Positions 43,153 to 52,839 of a stretch of 64,000 bases of DNA are shown piece by piece (the first letter of the stretch is position 1; every line of letters begins with the position of its first letter). The stretch is from Bradyrhizobiaceae bacterium (lineage in GTDB: Bacteria; Pseudomonadota; Alphaproteobacteria; Rhizobiales; Xanthobacteraceae), in the NCBI GenBank assembly GCA_020853885.1, contig JADYXZ010000002.1, forward strand, positions 21,522 through 85,521. The letters run 5' to 3'. The notes beneath the pieces are model-generated. The model was not told the origin of the DNA and searched no databases. It saw only the letters and a list, made by a program, of their open reading frames with translations. The translations under genes and the position numbers were made by a program.

Positions 43153-43953
43153 ATGGCTGAAGCATTGGTGACATACGAACTCGATGGCGATGTGGCGTTG
43201 ATCGGACTTAACCGCGCCGAAAAGCGCAACGCCATCAACGATGCGGTGAACATGCAGATCCGCGACGCGGCGTTCCGGGCCGGCGAGGAAGCGCAATGCG
43301 CGGTGATCTTCGGCCACGGCGAAAATTTCTCCGCCGGCCTCGACCTCGCCGAGGCATCCGAATGGATGAAGCCCGATGCAAAGCCCTCCCGCCGCCGCCG
43401 GGGCCGCTGGCACCGCACCTTCGACCTGATCGCGCGCGGGCCGATCCCGTTCGTCGCCGCGCTGCGCGGCGCGGTCATCGGCGGCGGGCTCGAGCTTGCG
43501 GCCGCCGCACACATTCGCGTGGCCGACGAGACGGCCTATTTCGCGCTGCCCGAGGGTCAGCGTGGGATCTTCGTCGGCGGCGGCGGTTCCGTCCGCATCG
43601 CCCGCCTCATGGGTTACGCGCGCATGGCGGACCTGATGCTGACCGGCCGCGTTCTCAACGCCGCCGAAGGGGAGCGGGCGAATCTCTGCCAATACGTCGT
43701 GCCGCCGGGAGAGGCGTTCGATCGCGCGAAATCGCTGGCCGCGCGCATTGCCACCAACGCGCCGCTGTCCAACTGGGCAGTCACCAACGGCTTGCCCCGC
43801 ATTCAGGACCTCTCGCACGATGACGGGCTGTTCTTTGAAACGCTGATCGGGCAGGCGGTCCGCAGTCCCGAAGGCTATGAGCGTGTCCGCGCCTTCGTCG
43901 AAAAACGGGCCGCCCCGCTCGCGCGGCCGAAAACATCCGGCGGCAAGCGATAA
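43153..43953 (+). CDS. Enoyl-CoA hydratase/isomerase (crotonase) family protein
   Basis: A 266-residue crotonase. The oxyanion-hole segments are FSAGLDLAEA (residues 59-68) and GGGLELAAAAHIRVA, followed by the terminal helix region. The ATG at 43153 follows GGGAAGGA; an earlier start at 43120 lacks a site. Crotonases hydrate or isomerise enoyl-CoA esters. It is the first of three consecutive plus-strand genes with a thiolase-like and an OB-fold protein, starting 126 bases from the divergent CoA ligase. Confidence 0.9.
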   Translation: MAEALVTYELDGDVALIGLNRAEKRNAINDAVNMQIRDAAFRAGEEAQCAVIFGHGENFSAGLDLAEASEWMKPDAKPSRRRRGRWHRTFDLIARGPIPFVAALRGAVIGGGLELAAAAHIRVADETAYFALPEGQRGIFVGGGGSVRIARLMGYARMADLMLTGRVLNAAEGERANLCQYVVPPGEAFDRAKSLAARIATNAPLSNWAVTNGLPRIQDLSHDDGLFFETLIGQAVRSPEGYERVRAFVEKRAAPLARPKTSGGKR

Positions 43954-43976
43954 TCGGCCGGCAGGGGAAGGAAAGC

Positions 43977-45149
43977 ATGAGCTTGCACGACACGGCGATC
44001 GTCGGATTCGCCGAAACCAAGATCGTCGAGAAGAGCGACCGCGACGTCTGGGAGCTCGGCGCGGAAATTCTCGAGACGCTGCTCGAAAGAACCGGCTTCG
44101 AGAAGGGAGAGATCGACGGGCTGTTGCTCAGTTCGTCGATGACCGGCGCGAGCAATGCGTTCTGGTCGCAGACGACCGCCGACCAGCTCGGGCTCGAGCT
44201 CGATTTCTGCCAGACCGTCGACATCGGCGGCTGCTCGCCGCTCGGCGCATTGGCGCGCGCGGCGGCCGCGATCGACGCGGGCCTGTGCACGACCGCGCTC
44301 CTGCTCTACGCCGACACGCAGGCCGCGGAAAACAACTTCCGCATGCGCGCGTTCCACAGCGAATGGACGATACCCTATGGACTCCTCGGCGCGCCCGCGG
44401 CATTCGGATTGCTCAGCCGGCGCTACGAGCACCAGTTCGGGCTCGACTATGCGGCGCTCGGCAAGCTCGCGGTGGCCCAGCGGCAGCACGCGCTGCTCAA
44501 CGACAATGCCTGCGAGAAGCTGCGCAAGCCGATCACCGTCGAAGACTATCTAAACTCCCGTATGATCGCCGATCCCATCCGGCTGCTCGACAGCGTGATG
44601 ATCTGCGACGGCGCGAGCGGACTGCTCGTGACGAACCGGCGCCGCGCCGAGCAGAAGGGCTTCACGAAGGTTGTGGTGCCGGTCGGCTATGGCGAGCGGA
44701 CGAACTTCCGCTGGGACGAGAGCATCGTCGATGTGACGGAGACGGGACACTCGGTCGCCGGCAAGCGCGCCTTTGCCGCGGCCGGCCTCGGCCCGCGCGA
44801 CGTCTGCTCGTTCCATCCTTATGACGACTTCATCATCGCCATCATGATGCAGCTCGAGATGCTTGGCTTCTGCAAGCACGGGCAGGGATGCGATTTCATC
44901 AAGGAGAACGATTTCACTTACACCGGGAACCTGCCGCTCAATACCGGCGGCGGCCAGATTTCCGCCGGGCAGACCGGCCTTGCCGGCGGCGGCACCAACC
45001 TCATCGAAGGCGTGCGGCAATTGTTCGGGGAGGGCGGCCCGCGCCAGGTGAAGGATACGAAGAACGCGCTGGTGACGGGGATCGGCGGCATTCCCTATGC
45101 CCGCAACTGGACCACCAGCGCCGTGATGATCCTGACGCCGAACGCATAA
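43977..45149 (+). CDS. Thiolase-like (SCP-x/acetyl-CoA acetyltransferase family) protein
   Basis: A 390-residue thiolase-fold protein of the sterol-carrier/lipid-transfer thiolase group. It has VDIGGCSPLGALARAA, where the cysteine occupies the catalytic position, the FHPYDDFIIA segment, and NTGGGQISAGQTGLAGGGTN near the C-terminus. Members cleave or condense beta-ketoacyl-CoA, and the group often acts together with a small zinc-ribbon OB-fold protein, which is exactly what follows 10 bases downstream. It probably handles a branched or unusual acyl chain. Confidence 0.87.
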   Translation: MSLHDTAIVGFAETKIVEKSDRDVWELGAEILETLLERTGFEKGEIDGLLLSSSMTGASNAFWSQTTADQLGLELDFCQTVDIGGCSPLGALARAAAAIDAGLCTTALLLYADTQAAENNFRMRAFHSEWTIPYGLLGAPAAFGLLSRRYEHQFGLDYAALGKLAVAQRQHALLNDNACEKLRKPITVEDYLNSRMIADPIRLLDSVMICDGASGLLVTNRRRAEQKGFTKVVVPVGYGERTNFRWDESIVDVTETGHSVAGKRAFAAAGLGPRDVCSFHPYDDFIIAIMMQLEMLGFCKHGQGCDFIKENDFTYTGNLPLNTGGGQISAGQTGLAGGGTNLIEGVRQLFGEGGPRQVKDTKNALVTGIGGIPYARNWTTSAVMILTPNA

Positions 45150-45159
45150 GGGGGCGACG

Positions 45160-45603
45160 ATGACGGCGATGAACGACACCCTCAACGTCACGCGCGAACC
45201 GCCGAAGCCGCGCAGCCATTCCCGCCCGTACTGGGAGGGAACGCGCGAGAAGAAGCTCCTGATGCAGTACTGCCGGCGAACCGGGCGCTATCAGTTCTTC
45301 CCGCGGCCCACGAGCATCTACACCGGCCGGCGCGACCTCGAATGGCGCGAGGTGTCGGGCAGGGGCAAGGTGTTCACCTATACGGTCACCCGCCGCGCCC
45401 GCGATCCCCTCAAGGGGCACGAGCCGTTCCTCATTGCCGTGGTCACGCTCGACGATGCCAACGTGAACGTGATGGCGAACGTGGTTCGCTGCACGCTCGA
45501 GGAAATGCGGATCGGCCTGCCAATGAAGCCCTACTGGATGCCGTTGCCGAACGGCACGCATCTCCTGATGTTCGAGCCGGATCGCGCCGCCGCGGGAGCG
45601 TAG
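45160..45603 (+). CDS. OB-fold (DUF35-type) partner of the thiolase, with degenerate zinc ribbon
   Basis: A 147-residue protein of the DUF35/OB-fold acyl-CoA-binding family, which pairs with SCP-x-type thiolases as a scaffold. The N-terminal rubredoxin-like knuckle normally reads CxxCgxxxfPPrxxCpxC; here only one cysteine is kept (YCRRTGRYQFFPRP, then TSIYTG). The OB-fold part has GRGKVFTYTVTRRA and ends in an MFEP segment. Loss of zinc ligands suggests that it does not bind zinc. It starts 10 bases after the thiolase stop codon. Confidence 0.85.
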   Translation: MTAMNDTLNVTREPPKPRSHSRPYWEGTREKKLLMQYCRRTGRYQFFPRPTSIYTGRRDLEWREVSGRGKVFTYTVTRRARDPLKGHEPFLIAVVTLDDANVNVMANVVRCTLEEMRIGLPMKPYWMPLPNGTHLLMFEPDRAAAGA

Positions 45604-45618
45604 AAATATCGGCGCTGG

Positions 45619-46823
45619 CTATTCGTGCCGCAGCGCCTCGATCGGATCGAGGTGGGCGGCACGGCGCGCGGGAAAATACCCGAAGATCACGCCGACCAGC
45701 GCCGAGAAGCCGAACGCGATCGCCACGATCGTCGGATCGACCAGGAACGGCACCTTCAGGCCGCTGGCCGCGAACCACGCGAGACCGAGGCCGAGCAGGA
45801 TTCCGATCAACCCGCCGAACAGCGACAAGGTGACGGCCTCGACCAGGAACTGCGTCAGCACCTGGCGTTCGAGCGCGCCGATCGCGAGGCGAATGCCGAT
45901 CTCCCGCGTCCGCTCGGTGACGGAAACCAGCATGATGTTCATGATCCCGATTCCGCCGACCAGCAGGCTGACCGCAGCCACGGCACCGAGTAGCCCCGTC
46001 AGCATCGTGGTCGTTCCGGTCATCGTCTGCGCGAGCTGCTTCATGTCGCGGACGGAGAAATCGTCCTCTTTTCCCTCGCCGATATTGCGCCGCTCGCGCA
46101 GCAGCCACTCGATGTCGGCCTGCACTTTGGCCGTATCGACGTTGTCGCGGGCGGAAACGAAGATCGTTCCGATGTCGGAATTGCCGGCAAGGCGCCGCTG
46201 AAACGCGCGCAGCGGCATGAGAACGACGTCGTCCTGGTCGGTGCCGAGGCTGGACTGGCCGCGCGAGACCAGATGTCCGATCACTTCGCAGGAGACGTTC
46301 GACAGTCTCAGGCTCTGCCCGACCGGGTCGAGCGAACCGAACAGCTTTTGGCGGACCGTTTCGCCGAGGATGCAGACCGCGCGCCCGCCGCGGATTTCCC
46401 CTTCCAGGAACTGGCGCCCCGCCGCAAGCGACCAGTCCTGCGTGACGAAATAGTTGCTGTCCGTCCCGGTGACGACGGTCGTTCGGCTCTCGCCCCCATA
46501 GATGGCGGTCACCGATTTCTGCGCAACGGGAGCGACCGCACGCGCGCCAAGGATCTGCGTGCGAATGGCTTCGACGTCCCGCGTGTTGAAGGGCTTCGCA
46601 TCGGCGCTCGCTCGCCCCGGCCCGAACTGGCCCGGCCGGATGAACAGAAGATTGGCGCCGAGCTTGGAGATTTCCTCCGTGACCTTGGCCGTCGTGCCGT
46701 TGCCGATCGTCACCATGGCGATGACGGCGGCAACGCCGATGACGATGCCGAGGATCGTGAGAGAAGACCGCAATGCATTGCGGCGGATCGCCTGCAGCGC
46801 AAGCTTGAGCGTTTCCGCCAGCA

Positions 46824-46824
<1 letters not shown>
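45619..46824 (-). CDS. MacB-type ABC transporter permease (FtsX-like)
   Basis: A 401-residue permease. A first membrane segment (SLTILGIVIGVAAVIAMVTI, residues 20-39), a large periplasmic MacB_PCD domain and an FtsX domain with three C-terminal membrane segments follow in order. The FtsX part includes SLLVGGIGIMNIMLVSVTER and the C-terminal PARRAAHLDPIEALRHE. The ATG at 46824 overlaps the ATPase stop by one base (TGATG). With the ATPase and the adaptor protein it forms a split MacB-type tripartite efflux or secretion system; no TolC-type outer membrane gene is adjacent. Confidence 0.92.
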
Positions 46825-47543
<719 letters not shown>

Positions 47544-47551
47544 TGTCCGCA

Positions 47552-48856
47552 CTATTGTTGGGTCGTGGTTGAATCGAGGATCACCGGCATGTCCGGCTGA
47601 AGCTCGCCGGAAAGAATCGCAGTCCGCCGCCCGTCCGTATCGCCGATCGTGACGGCGACGGCCTCGGGCGCGCCGTTCTTCAAGGTCCAGATCGTCCGCT
47701 TGTTGCCCGATCCTTCCGGCGCGCTCGGCGCGCGGAACGTGGCCACCGGAGGCCGCGGGAGCAGCCGTTCCAGCAGGCCGACGCTCCGTTGCGCGGGCTG
47801 CGCCGAGGCAGGCGTGAAGCGCAGCGCCGCGTTCGGCACAAGCAAAGCATCTTTCACTTCGTTGACGATGATCTCCGCTGTTGCGGTCATGCCCGGCCGG
47901 ATCAGGAGATCGGAATTGTCGATCGTGAGGAGCGCCTTGTAGGTAACGACGCCTTGCACGATCTCCGATGCGAACCGGATTTCGCGCACTTCGGCCGCGA
48001 ATTTCTGGTCCGGATAGGCGTCGACCGTGAACGTTGCCTGCTGCCCGACCTTGGTCTTGCCCACGTCCGCCTCGTCGACATCGACCTGCAGCTCCATCTG
48101 CTTCAGGTCTTCGGCAATCGTGAAGAGGACGGGAGCCTGCAGCGAAACGGCCACCGTCTGCCCCGGATCGACGTTGCGTTCCAGCACGACGCCGTTGATC
48201 GGCGAGCAGATGCACGCTTTTTTCAAGTTCATCTCGTTCACGCGGAGGTCGGCTTCGGCGACGCCGACTTCGGCAAGTGCGTTCTCGTGCGCGGCAACGG
48301 CCCGGTCGTACGCGGCCTTGGCCACCTCGAGTTCCTGGGCGGAAGTGATCTGGCGGGCGGACAGGAGCTTCTTCCGCTCGTAATCGGCGCGTTTCTCTTC
48401 GATCGTCGCCGCCGTCTCCGTGACCTTTGCTTTCGCCGCGGTGACCTTGGCGCGCGAGCTTTCAGCCGTTGCGGTGAGCTTGTCGGTGTCGAGCTTGGCG
48501 AGCACGTCACCCGCCACGACGGCGCTGTTGTAGTCGACGAGGACTTCGCGGATGGTGCCGGAGAGTTCGCTGGATACCTCGACCTTGTTGGTCGGCTGCG
48601 CCGATCCGGTCGCGGTCACGATGACGGTGAGATTGCCGCGCGCCGCGGGTTCCGTCACGTATCGCACCGACGACTGCGCGCCGCTTCGATACCAGAGTGC
48701 TGCCGCGAGAACGGCTGCGACGATCACCGCCGCTGCCCAGATCGGCGTGCGCCATGAGCGCCGTCCCGCGGATGCGGCAGGGCCAAGAACGGATTCGATG
48801 TCCAGTTTTTCGCGCGGACGGGTTGAATTGGCTGGGGGCGGCTCGGACTTGTTCAT
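47552..48856 (-). CDS. Periplasmic adaptor protein (MacA/HlyD-type membrane fusion protein)
   Basis: A 434-residue adaptor. One N-terminal membrane anchor (AAVIVAAVLAAALWY, near residues 42-56) precedes the lipoyl-like, coiled-coil hairpin and beta-barrel domains. Typical stretches are SSELSGTIREVLVDYNSAV, LLSARQITSAQELEVAKAAY (split coiled coil) and SPINGVVLERNVDPGQTV. It bridges the inner-membrane pump and an outer-membrane channel. It is the first gene of this operon; a FixK-like box with two mismatches lies 63 bases upstream. Confidence 0.92.
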   Translation of the reverse strand: MNKSEPPPANSTRPREKLDIESVLGPAASAGRRSWRTPIWAAAVIVAAVLAAALWYRSGAQSSVRYVTEPAARGNLTVIVTATGSAQPTNKVEVSSELSGTIREVLVDYNSAVVAGDVLAKLDTDKLTATAESSRAKVTAAKAKVTETAATIEEKRADYERKKLLSARQITSAQELEVAKAAYDRAVAAHENALAEVGVAEADLRVNEMNLKKACICSPINGVVLERNVDPGQTVAVSLQAPVLFTIAEDLKQMELQVDVDEADVGKTKVGQQATFTVDAYPDQKFAAEVREIRFASEIVQGVVTYKALLTIDNSDLLIRPGMTATAEIIVNEVKDALLVPNAALRFTPASAQPAQRSVGLLERLLPRPPVATFRAPSAPEGSGNKRTIWTLKNGAPEAVAVTIGDTDGRRTAILSGELQPDMPVILDSTTTQQ

Positions 48857-49187
48857 GGGTAGCCGGATGGATGCTTGGGATTATGGACATTGATTGTCCG
48901 GGCGCGCTTGTCCGGGCACTGACCTGGATCAAAGGGTTACGCACTTGTAAGTGCTGGCGCAAATTCCAATGATTACAGGCAGTTCCGCTCCGTTATTCCG
49001 TGGGTACCGGATCGAACGTCGCGCTCGACGGGACTTGTTCGATATTTTTGCATGGAGGTGTGCCATGCGATTGCCGCCGCGTGTTCGCAGGATGGCCGGG
49101 GCACGTTGACGATGAACCGGCCAGCTATTCATATATCTGTCTTCTGAAAAATAATGCCTCCCGGCGGCAAGCGCACAACGAGGAAAC
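48857..49187. other. Divergent intergenic region between macA-type and GMC genes
   Basis: This 331-base gap holds the divergent promoters. At 48919-48932 CTGACCTGGATCAA differs by two bases from the FixK/FNR form. At 49065-49109 a 14-codon frame (MRLPPRVRRMAGAR) follows the ribosome-binding-site-like GGAGGTG; it could be a short leader peptide but has no other support. No other gene is visible. Confidence 0.4.
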
Positions 49188-50828
49188 ATGGCTGCATCCC
49201 CCGAACCTCGATCGCTCGACGGCGATTTCGACTATATCATCATCGGCGCCGGGTCCGCGGGCTGCGTCCTCGCCAACCGCCTCGCGGCCGATCCTTCGAC
49301 GCGGGTGCTGTTGCTCGAAGCCGGCGGCAAGGACAACTACCTCTGGATTCACGTTCCCGTCGGGCTGCCGAAGATCCTCGGCAATCCCCGCACGGACTGG
49401 CGTTTCCGTAGCGAGCCCGAGCCGCATTTGAACAACCGCATCATCGAGATGCCGCGCGGGCGCGTGCTCGGCGGCAGTTCGTCGATCAACGGCATGGTCT
49501 ATGTGCGCGGCCTCGCGCGCGACTACGACGACTGGCGCCAGCGCGGCAATACCGGCTGGGGCTGGGATGACGTGCTGCCGTATTTCAAGCGGAGCGAGGA
49601 TTTCTTTCGTGGCGGCAACGAGTTTCATGGGCAGGACGGCGAGCTGCATGTTTCCGATCCCGGCGTGCGCTGGGAGATTCTCGACGCCTACAAGCAGGCC
49701 GCGGTGGAAGCGGGCGTCCGCCTGACAACCGACTACAACACCGGCGACAGCGAAGGCGTCAGCTACTTCCATTCCACCATCAAGAACGGCCGCCGGTGGT
49801 CGACGGCGAGCGCATTCCTTCGCCCGGCCATGGAGCGGCCAAATCTGCGCGTGCTCACCGGCGCGCAGGTGAAATGCCTGCGCATCGAGAACAAGCGCGT
49901 CGCCGGGGTCGAGTTCTGGCAGGGCGATGCAATCTCATACGCGCAGGTGCGCGGCGAATTGATCCTCGCCTCAGGTGCGTTCGGCTCGCCGCAGATCCTG
50001 CAGGTGTCCGGCATCGGGCCCGGTGCGCTCCTGCGGCAGCACGGCATTGCCGCCGTCCACGAGCTTCCGGGCGTCGGCGAGAACCTGCAGGATCACTGGC
50101 AGGTCCGTATGCAGTACCGCGTGAAGAACACCGTGACCCTGAACGCCTGGGTCAACAATCCCGTTCGCCGCGTTGCCATGGGCGTGAACTATTTCCTGTT
50201 CCGCCGCGGCATCATGAGCGCGCAGCCGCCGTTGCTGACGGCCTTTGCGAAGACGGCGCCGCACCTCGATGCGCCCGACATCCAGTTCGTCGTGTCGGCT
50301 GCGAGCTACGACAAGGTCGGCGGCCCCCTGCACGACTATCCGGGCTTCACCAACGCCATCTGCATCCTCCGCCCGACCAGCACCGGGCACTTGCGGATAA
50401 AGTCCCCCGATCCGCGCGCTGCACCGGCGATCCTGAACAACTATCTGGCGACGCCGGAAGACCGCCATATCGCCATCGAGTGCGTGCGCTTCACGCGCAA
50501 GGTGGCGAGCGCACCGGCGATGGCGCGCTTTGCGCCGGAGGAAATCCAACCCGGTTCGCAGCGCCAGAGCGACGACGAGTTGCTCGCCTATGCGCGCGAC
50601 ACGCTGACGACCGTCTTCCATCCCGTCGGCACCTGCAAGATGGGGCAGGATCCGATGGCCGTCGTCGACGAGCGGCTGCGCGTGCGCGGCATGGACAACC
50701 TTCGGGTCGTCGATGCCTCGATCATGCCGGCGATCCCCTCGGCCAACACCAATGCGCCGACCATCATGATCGCCGAGAAGGCGTCGGAGATGATCCGCCG
50801 AGACGCAAAAACGCGCAAAGCGGCGTGA
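49188..50828 (+). CDS. GMC family FAD-dependent oxidoreductase (choline/alcohol dehydrogenase-like)
   Basis: A 546-residue glucose-methanol-choline oxidoreductase. The FAD motif IIIGAGSAGCVLANRLA is at residues 14-30, the first GMC signature reads PRGRVLGGSSSINGMVYVRG, and the second is SGAFGSPQILQVSGIGPG. The C-terminal FHPVGTCKMGQDPMAVVDERLRVRGMDNLRVVDASIMP carries the catalytic histidine and is split here as FHPVGTCKMG plus VDASIMP. It oxidises an alcohol with FAD and passes electrons to an unknown acceptor. No signal peptide is visible. Confidence 0.92.
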   Translation: MAASPEPRSLDGDFDYIIIGAGSAGCVLANRLAADPSTRVLLLEAGGKDNYLWIHVPVGLPKILGNPRTDWRFRSEPEPHLNNRIIEMPRGRVLGGSSSINGMVYVRGLARDYDDWRQRGNTGWGWDDVLPYFKRSEDFFRGGNEFHGQDGELHVSDPGVRWEILDAYKQAAVEAGVRLTTDYNTGDSEGVSYFHSTIKNGRRWSTASAFLRPAMERPNLRVLTGAQVKCLRIENKRVAGVEFWQGDAISYAQVRGELILASGAFGSPQILQVSGIGPGALLRQHGIAAVHELPGVGENLQDHWQVRMQYRVKNTVTLNAWVNNPVRRVAMGVNYFLFRRGIMSAQPPLLTAFAKTAPHLDAPDIQFVVSAASYDKVGGPLHDYPGFTNAICILRPTSTGHLRIKSPDPRAAPAILNNYLATPEDRHIAIECVRFTRKVASAPAMARFAPEEIQPGSQRQSDDELLAYARDTLTTVFHPVGTCKMGQDPMAVVDERLRVRGMDNLRVVDASIMPAIPSANTNAPTIMIAEKASEMIRRDAKTRKAA

Positions 50829-50916
50829 TGCAAACCGGTTTCGCGCGTCCGTGAACTAGGATATCCAAAAGATTATGATACCAGACTGGACCTGCCTCCG
50901 GTCTCGGTTCCCTCGC

Positions 50917-51888
50917 ATGCACAAGAGCCTTCTCCGCCGCCTCGCCGCTGCAAGCTGCCTGTCGCTGCTGGCGCCCGATCCGGCGGCGGCCGCGAGCAAA
51001 TGCGCCATGCCGGTGAGCTTCGACGATCCCTATCCCGTGCTGCACGACAATTCGAAGTCGCTGTTCTGGATACGGCCCATGCATGTCGATGCCGACGGCA
51101 GCCCCAACGCCTATCATCGCGACGATCCGCATGGCAGCAAGGGCCTCGCGATCGAATACATGGGCAACGGGATGACGATCGAACGCAACGGCGAAGAGGT
51201 CCAGTTCATTCCCAACGAGGCCGAGAACGGCGAGTGGCTTTCGATCTATCGGCGCATCGTTGAAAACGGCTGGCAGGCGCCCGAAGGGTATGCGGTCGAC
51301 ATCTACGGCGTGGCGCGGGACGAGAACGGAAACGTGTGCGTCGGCCCCGACGGGCGGCTGACTTCGGCCACCAGCCTCAGCCGGCAGAGCGTTCCCGATT
51401 TCTGCAGCCAGAAGCGGTATTTCGACGCGCTGACGTTTCCCGGGATTGTCGTCCCCAATCGTACACCCGACGAAGAGTCCATCGCGGAAGGCGATCCGGA
51501 AGTCGCGCCGCCCTTTGCCCGGCGCGGCGTGCGGCGCGGCGATCTCGCGATCGCCTACAATCCCGCGACCGGCATCTGGAAGGGTGCGTTTCTCTACGAT
51601 ACGGGCCCACGCGAGAAGCTCGGCGAAGGCTCGATCCGTCTGGTCATGAATTTGACCGCCCGCAAGGACCCGCCACGCTCGGGCGACGAGACCAATTCCA
51701 TGACGATTCCGGAGGTCTATTACTTGCTGTTTCCCGGCAGCGTCCGCGATCTCGGACCGGAACAGGAATGGACGCCGCGGCGGATCGAGCGCGCCGCCGC
51801 CGAGCGATTTAAAAAATGGGGCGGCGGTTCGATCACCGCCGCCCTCAAGCGTCTCGCTGCTTGCGCGGAAGAATACGAACAGCGCTGA
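50917..51888 (+). CDS. Exported protein of unknown function
   Basis: A 323-residue protein from the ATG at 50917; an upstream ATG at 50875 would add 14 residues ahead of the signal peptide. Residues 1-26 form a Sec signal peptide (AAA|SK). I do not recognise the family. The mature part has recurring aromatic and charged stretches and a C-terminal arginine-rich helix (RRIERAAAERFKKWGGGSIT). It follows the GMC gene by 88 bases and converges with the deacetylase gene, with only 6 bases between stop codons. No catalytic motif was identified. Confidence 0.6.
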   Translation: MHKSLLRRLAAASCLSLLAPDPAAAASKCAMPVSFDDPYPVLHDNSKSLFWIRPMHVDADGSPNAYHRDDPHGSKGLAIEYMGNGMTIERNGEEVQFIPNEAENGEWLSIYRRIVENGWQAPEGYAVDIYGVARDENGNVCVGPDGRLTSATSLSRQSVPDFCSQKRYFDALTFPGIVVPNRTPDEESIAEGDPEVAPPFARRGVRRGDLAIAYNPATGIWKGAFLYDTGPREKLGEGSIRLVMNLTARKDPPRSGDETNSMTIPEVYYLLFPGSVRDLGPEQEWTPRRIERAAAERFKKWGGGSITAALKRLAACAEEYEQR

Positions 51889-51894
51889 GCGCGA

Positions 51895-52707
51895 TCAGTT
51901 CCGCCGCGGCGCGCCGGCGGCAGGCGCCAGGCTCGAGCTCTTTGCCGGCGCTGGCTGCGCCGGGACGACGTGGACGATCTTGTAGTTCTGGCGCTTGAGC
52001 TCGGCGAGCAGCATCGGCAGCGCGCGCGCCGTCAGCGGCTGGATGTCGTGCATCAGGATGATGCCCTTGCCGGCCTTGGCGAGCCGCTGCATCACGAGCT
52101 CGACCATCTGCTCTTCCGTGATCTCCGTCCAGTCGTCGGACTCGACGTCGATGCTCCAGATCATGAGACCGCGCTGATAGAGCTCGCGCTGGATCTGCGT
52201 TGTGATGTCGAGATACGGCGCGCGGAAGAAGGGCGCGACCTTGCTCGGATCACCGAGCGCCTCGTTGGCGACCTCGATGCCCTTCTCGATCTCCTTCATC
52301 GCCGCCTCGTGCGGCATCTTGCCGAGCGACTCGTGACTGAATGTATGCGTGCCGACGGTGTGGCCTTCCTTGACCATGCGGCGCACGAGATCCGGCGCCT
52401 CCGCGACGTTCGTCCCGAGGACGAAGAACGTCGCCTTCGTGCATTCGGCGGCGAGCGTCTCCAGCACCTTGCCGGTGTAGGGCGGAACCGGGCCGTCATC
52501 GAAGGTCAGCACGACTTCGCGCGGCCGCAGCCGCAGCGTTTCGTTGTACTGCTCTTTGCCGACCATCGGAAAATCGCTCGGCTTCACCGTCAGCGTCCGG
52601 CTGGTGCCGATCGCATTCGGATTGCCGGGGCACTCGTCGGCGATCGCGCTGACGGAAGCACCGAGAAGCAACGCGAGGGACGCGCTGGCGGCGAGGAAGG
52701 TACGCAT
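51895..52707 (-). CDS. Polysaccharide deacetylase (NodB-type)
   Basis: A 270-residue exported carbohydrate esterase family 4 enzyme. A Sec signal peptide covers residues 1-23. The NodB motifs are TFDDGP (D70, D71) and the metal-ligand HxxxH in THTFSHES (H121, H125); RAPYLDI and WSIDVESDDW represent motifs 3 and 4, and ILMHDI motif 5. It removes N-acetyl groups from a GlcNAc-type polymer. The ATG at 52707 was chosen because it begins the signal peptide. The adjacent GT2 gene probably makes the polymer. Confidence 0.9.
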   Translation of the reverse strand: MRTFLAASASLALLLGASVSAIADECPGNPNAIGTSRTLTVKPSDFPMVGKEQYNETLRLRPREVVLTFDDGPVPPYTGKVLETLAAECTKATFFVLGTNVAEAPDLVRRMVKEGHTVGTHTFSHESLGKMPHEAAMKEIEKGIEVANEALGDPSKVAPFFRAPYLDITTQIQRELYQRGLMIWSIDVESDDWTEITEEQMVELVMQRLAKAGKGIILMHDIQPLTARALPMLLAELKRQNYKIVHVVPAQPAPAKSSSLAPAAGAPRRN

Positions 52708-52808
52708 CACTGACTCCTTGACCATGGCCCCCATCGCATCCCGCACCCGAATACTAGTCGCTCGAAGGCGATCGATGCGGGAAACCATTGATTAACTTTA
52801 ACTTCGCA

Positions 52809-52829
52809 CCGGTTCCGATCGGGAACCGG
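52809..52829. other. Hairpin after the glycosyltransferase gene
   Basis: CCGGTTCC (52809-52816) and GGAACCGG (52822-52829) form an 8-base stem with a 5-base loop, placed just beyond the GT2 stop codon on the minus strand. There is no T run on either side, so it may be an attenuated or Rho-dependent end rather than a classic terminator. Confidence 0.4.
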
Positions 52830-52839
52830 CGCGCTCCTT

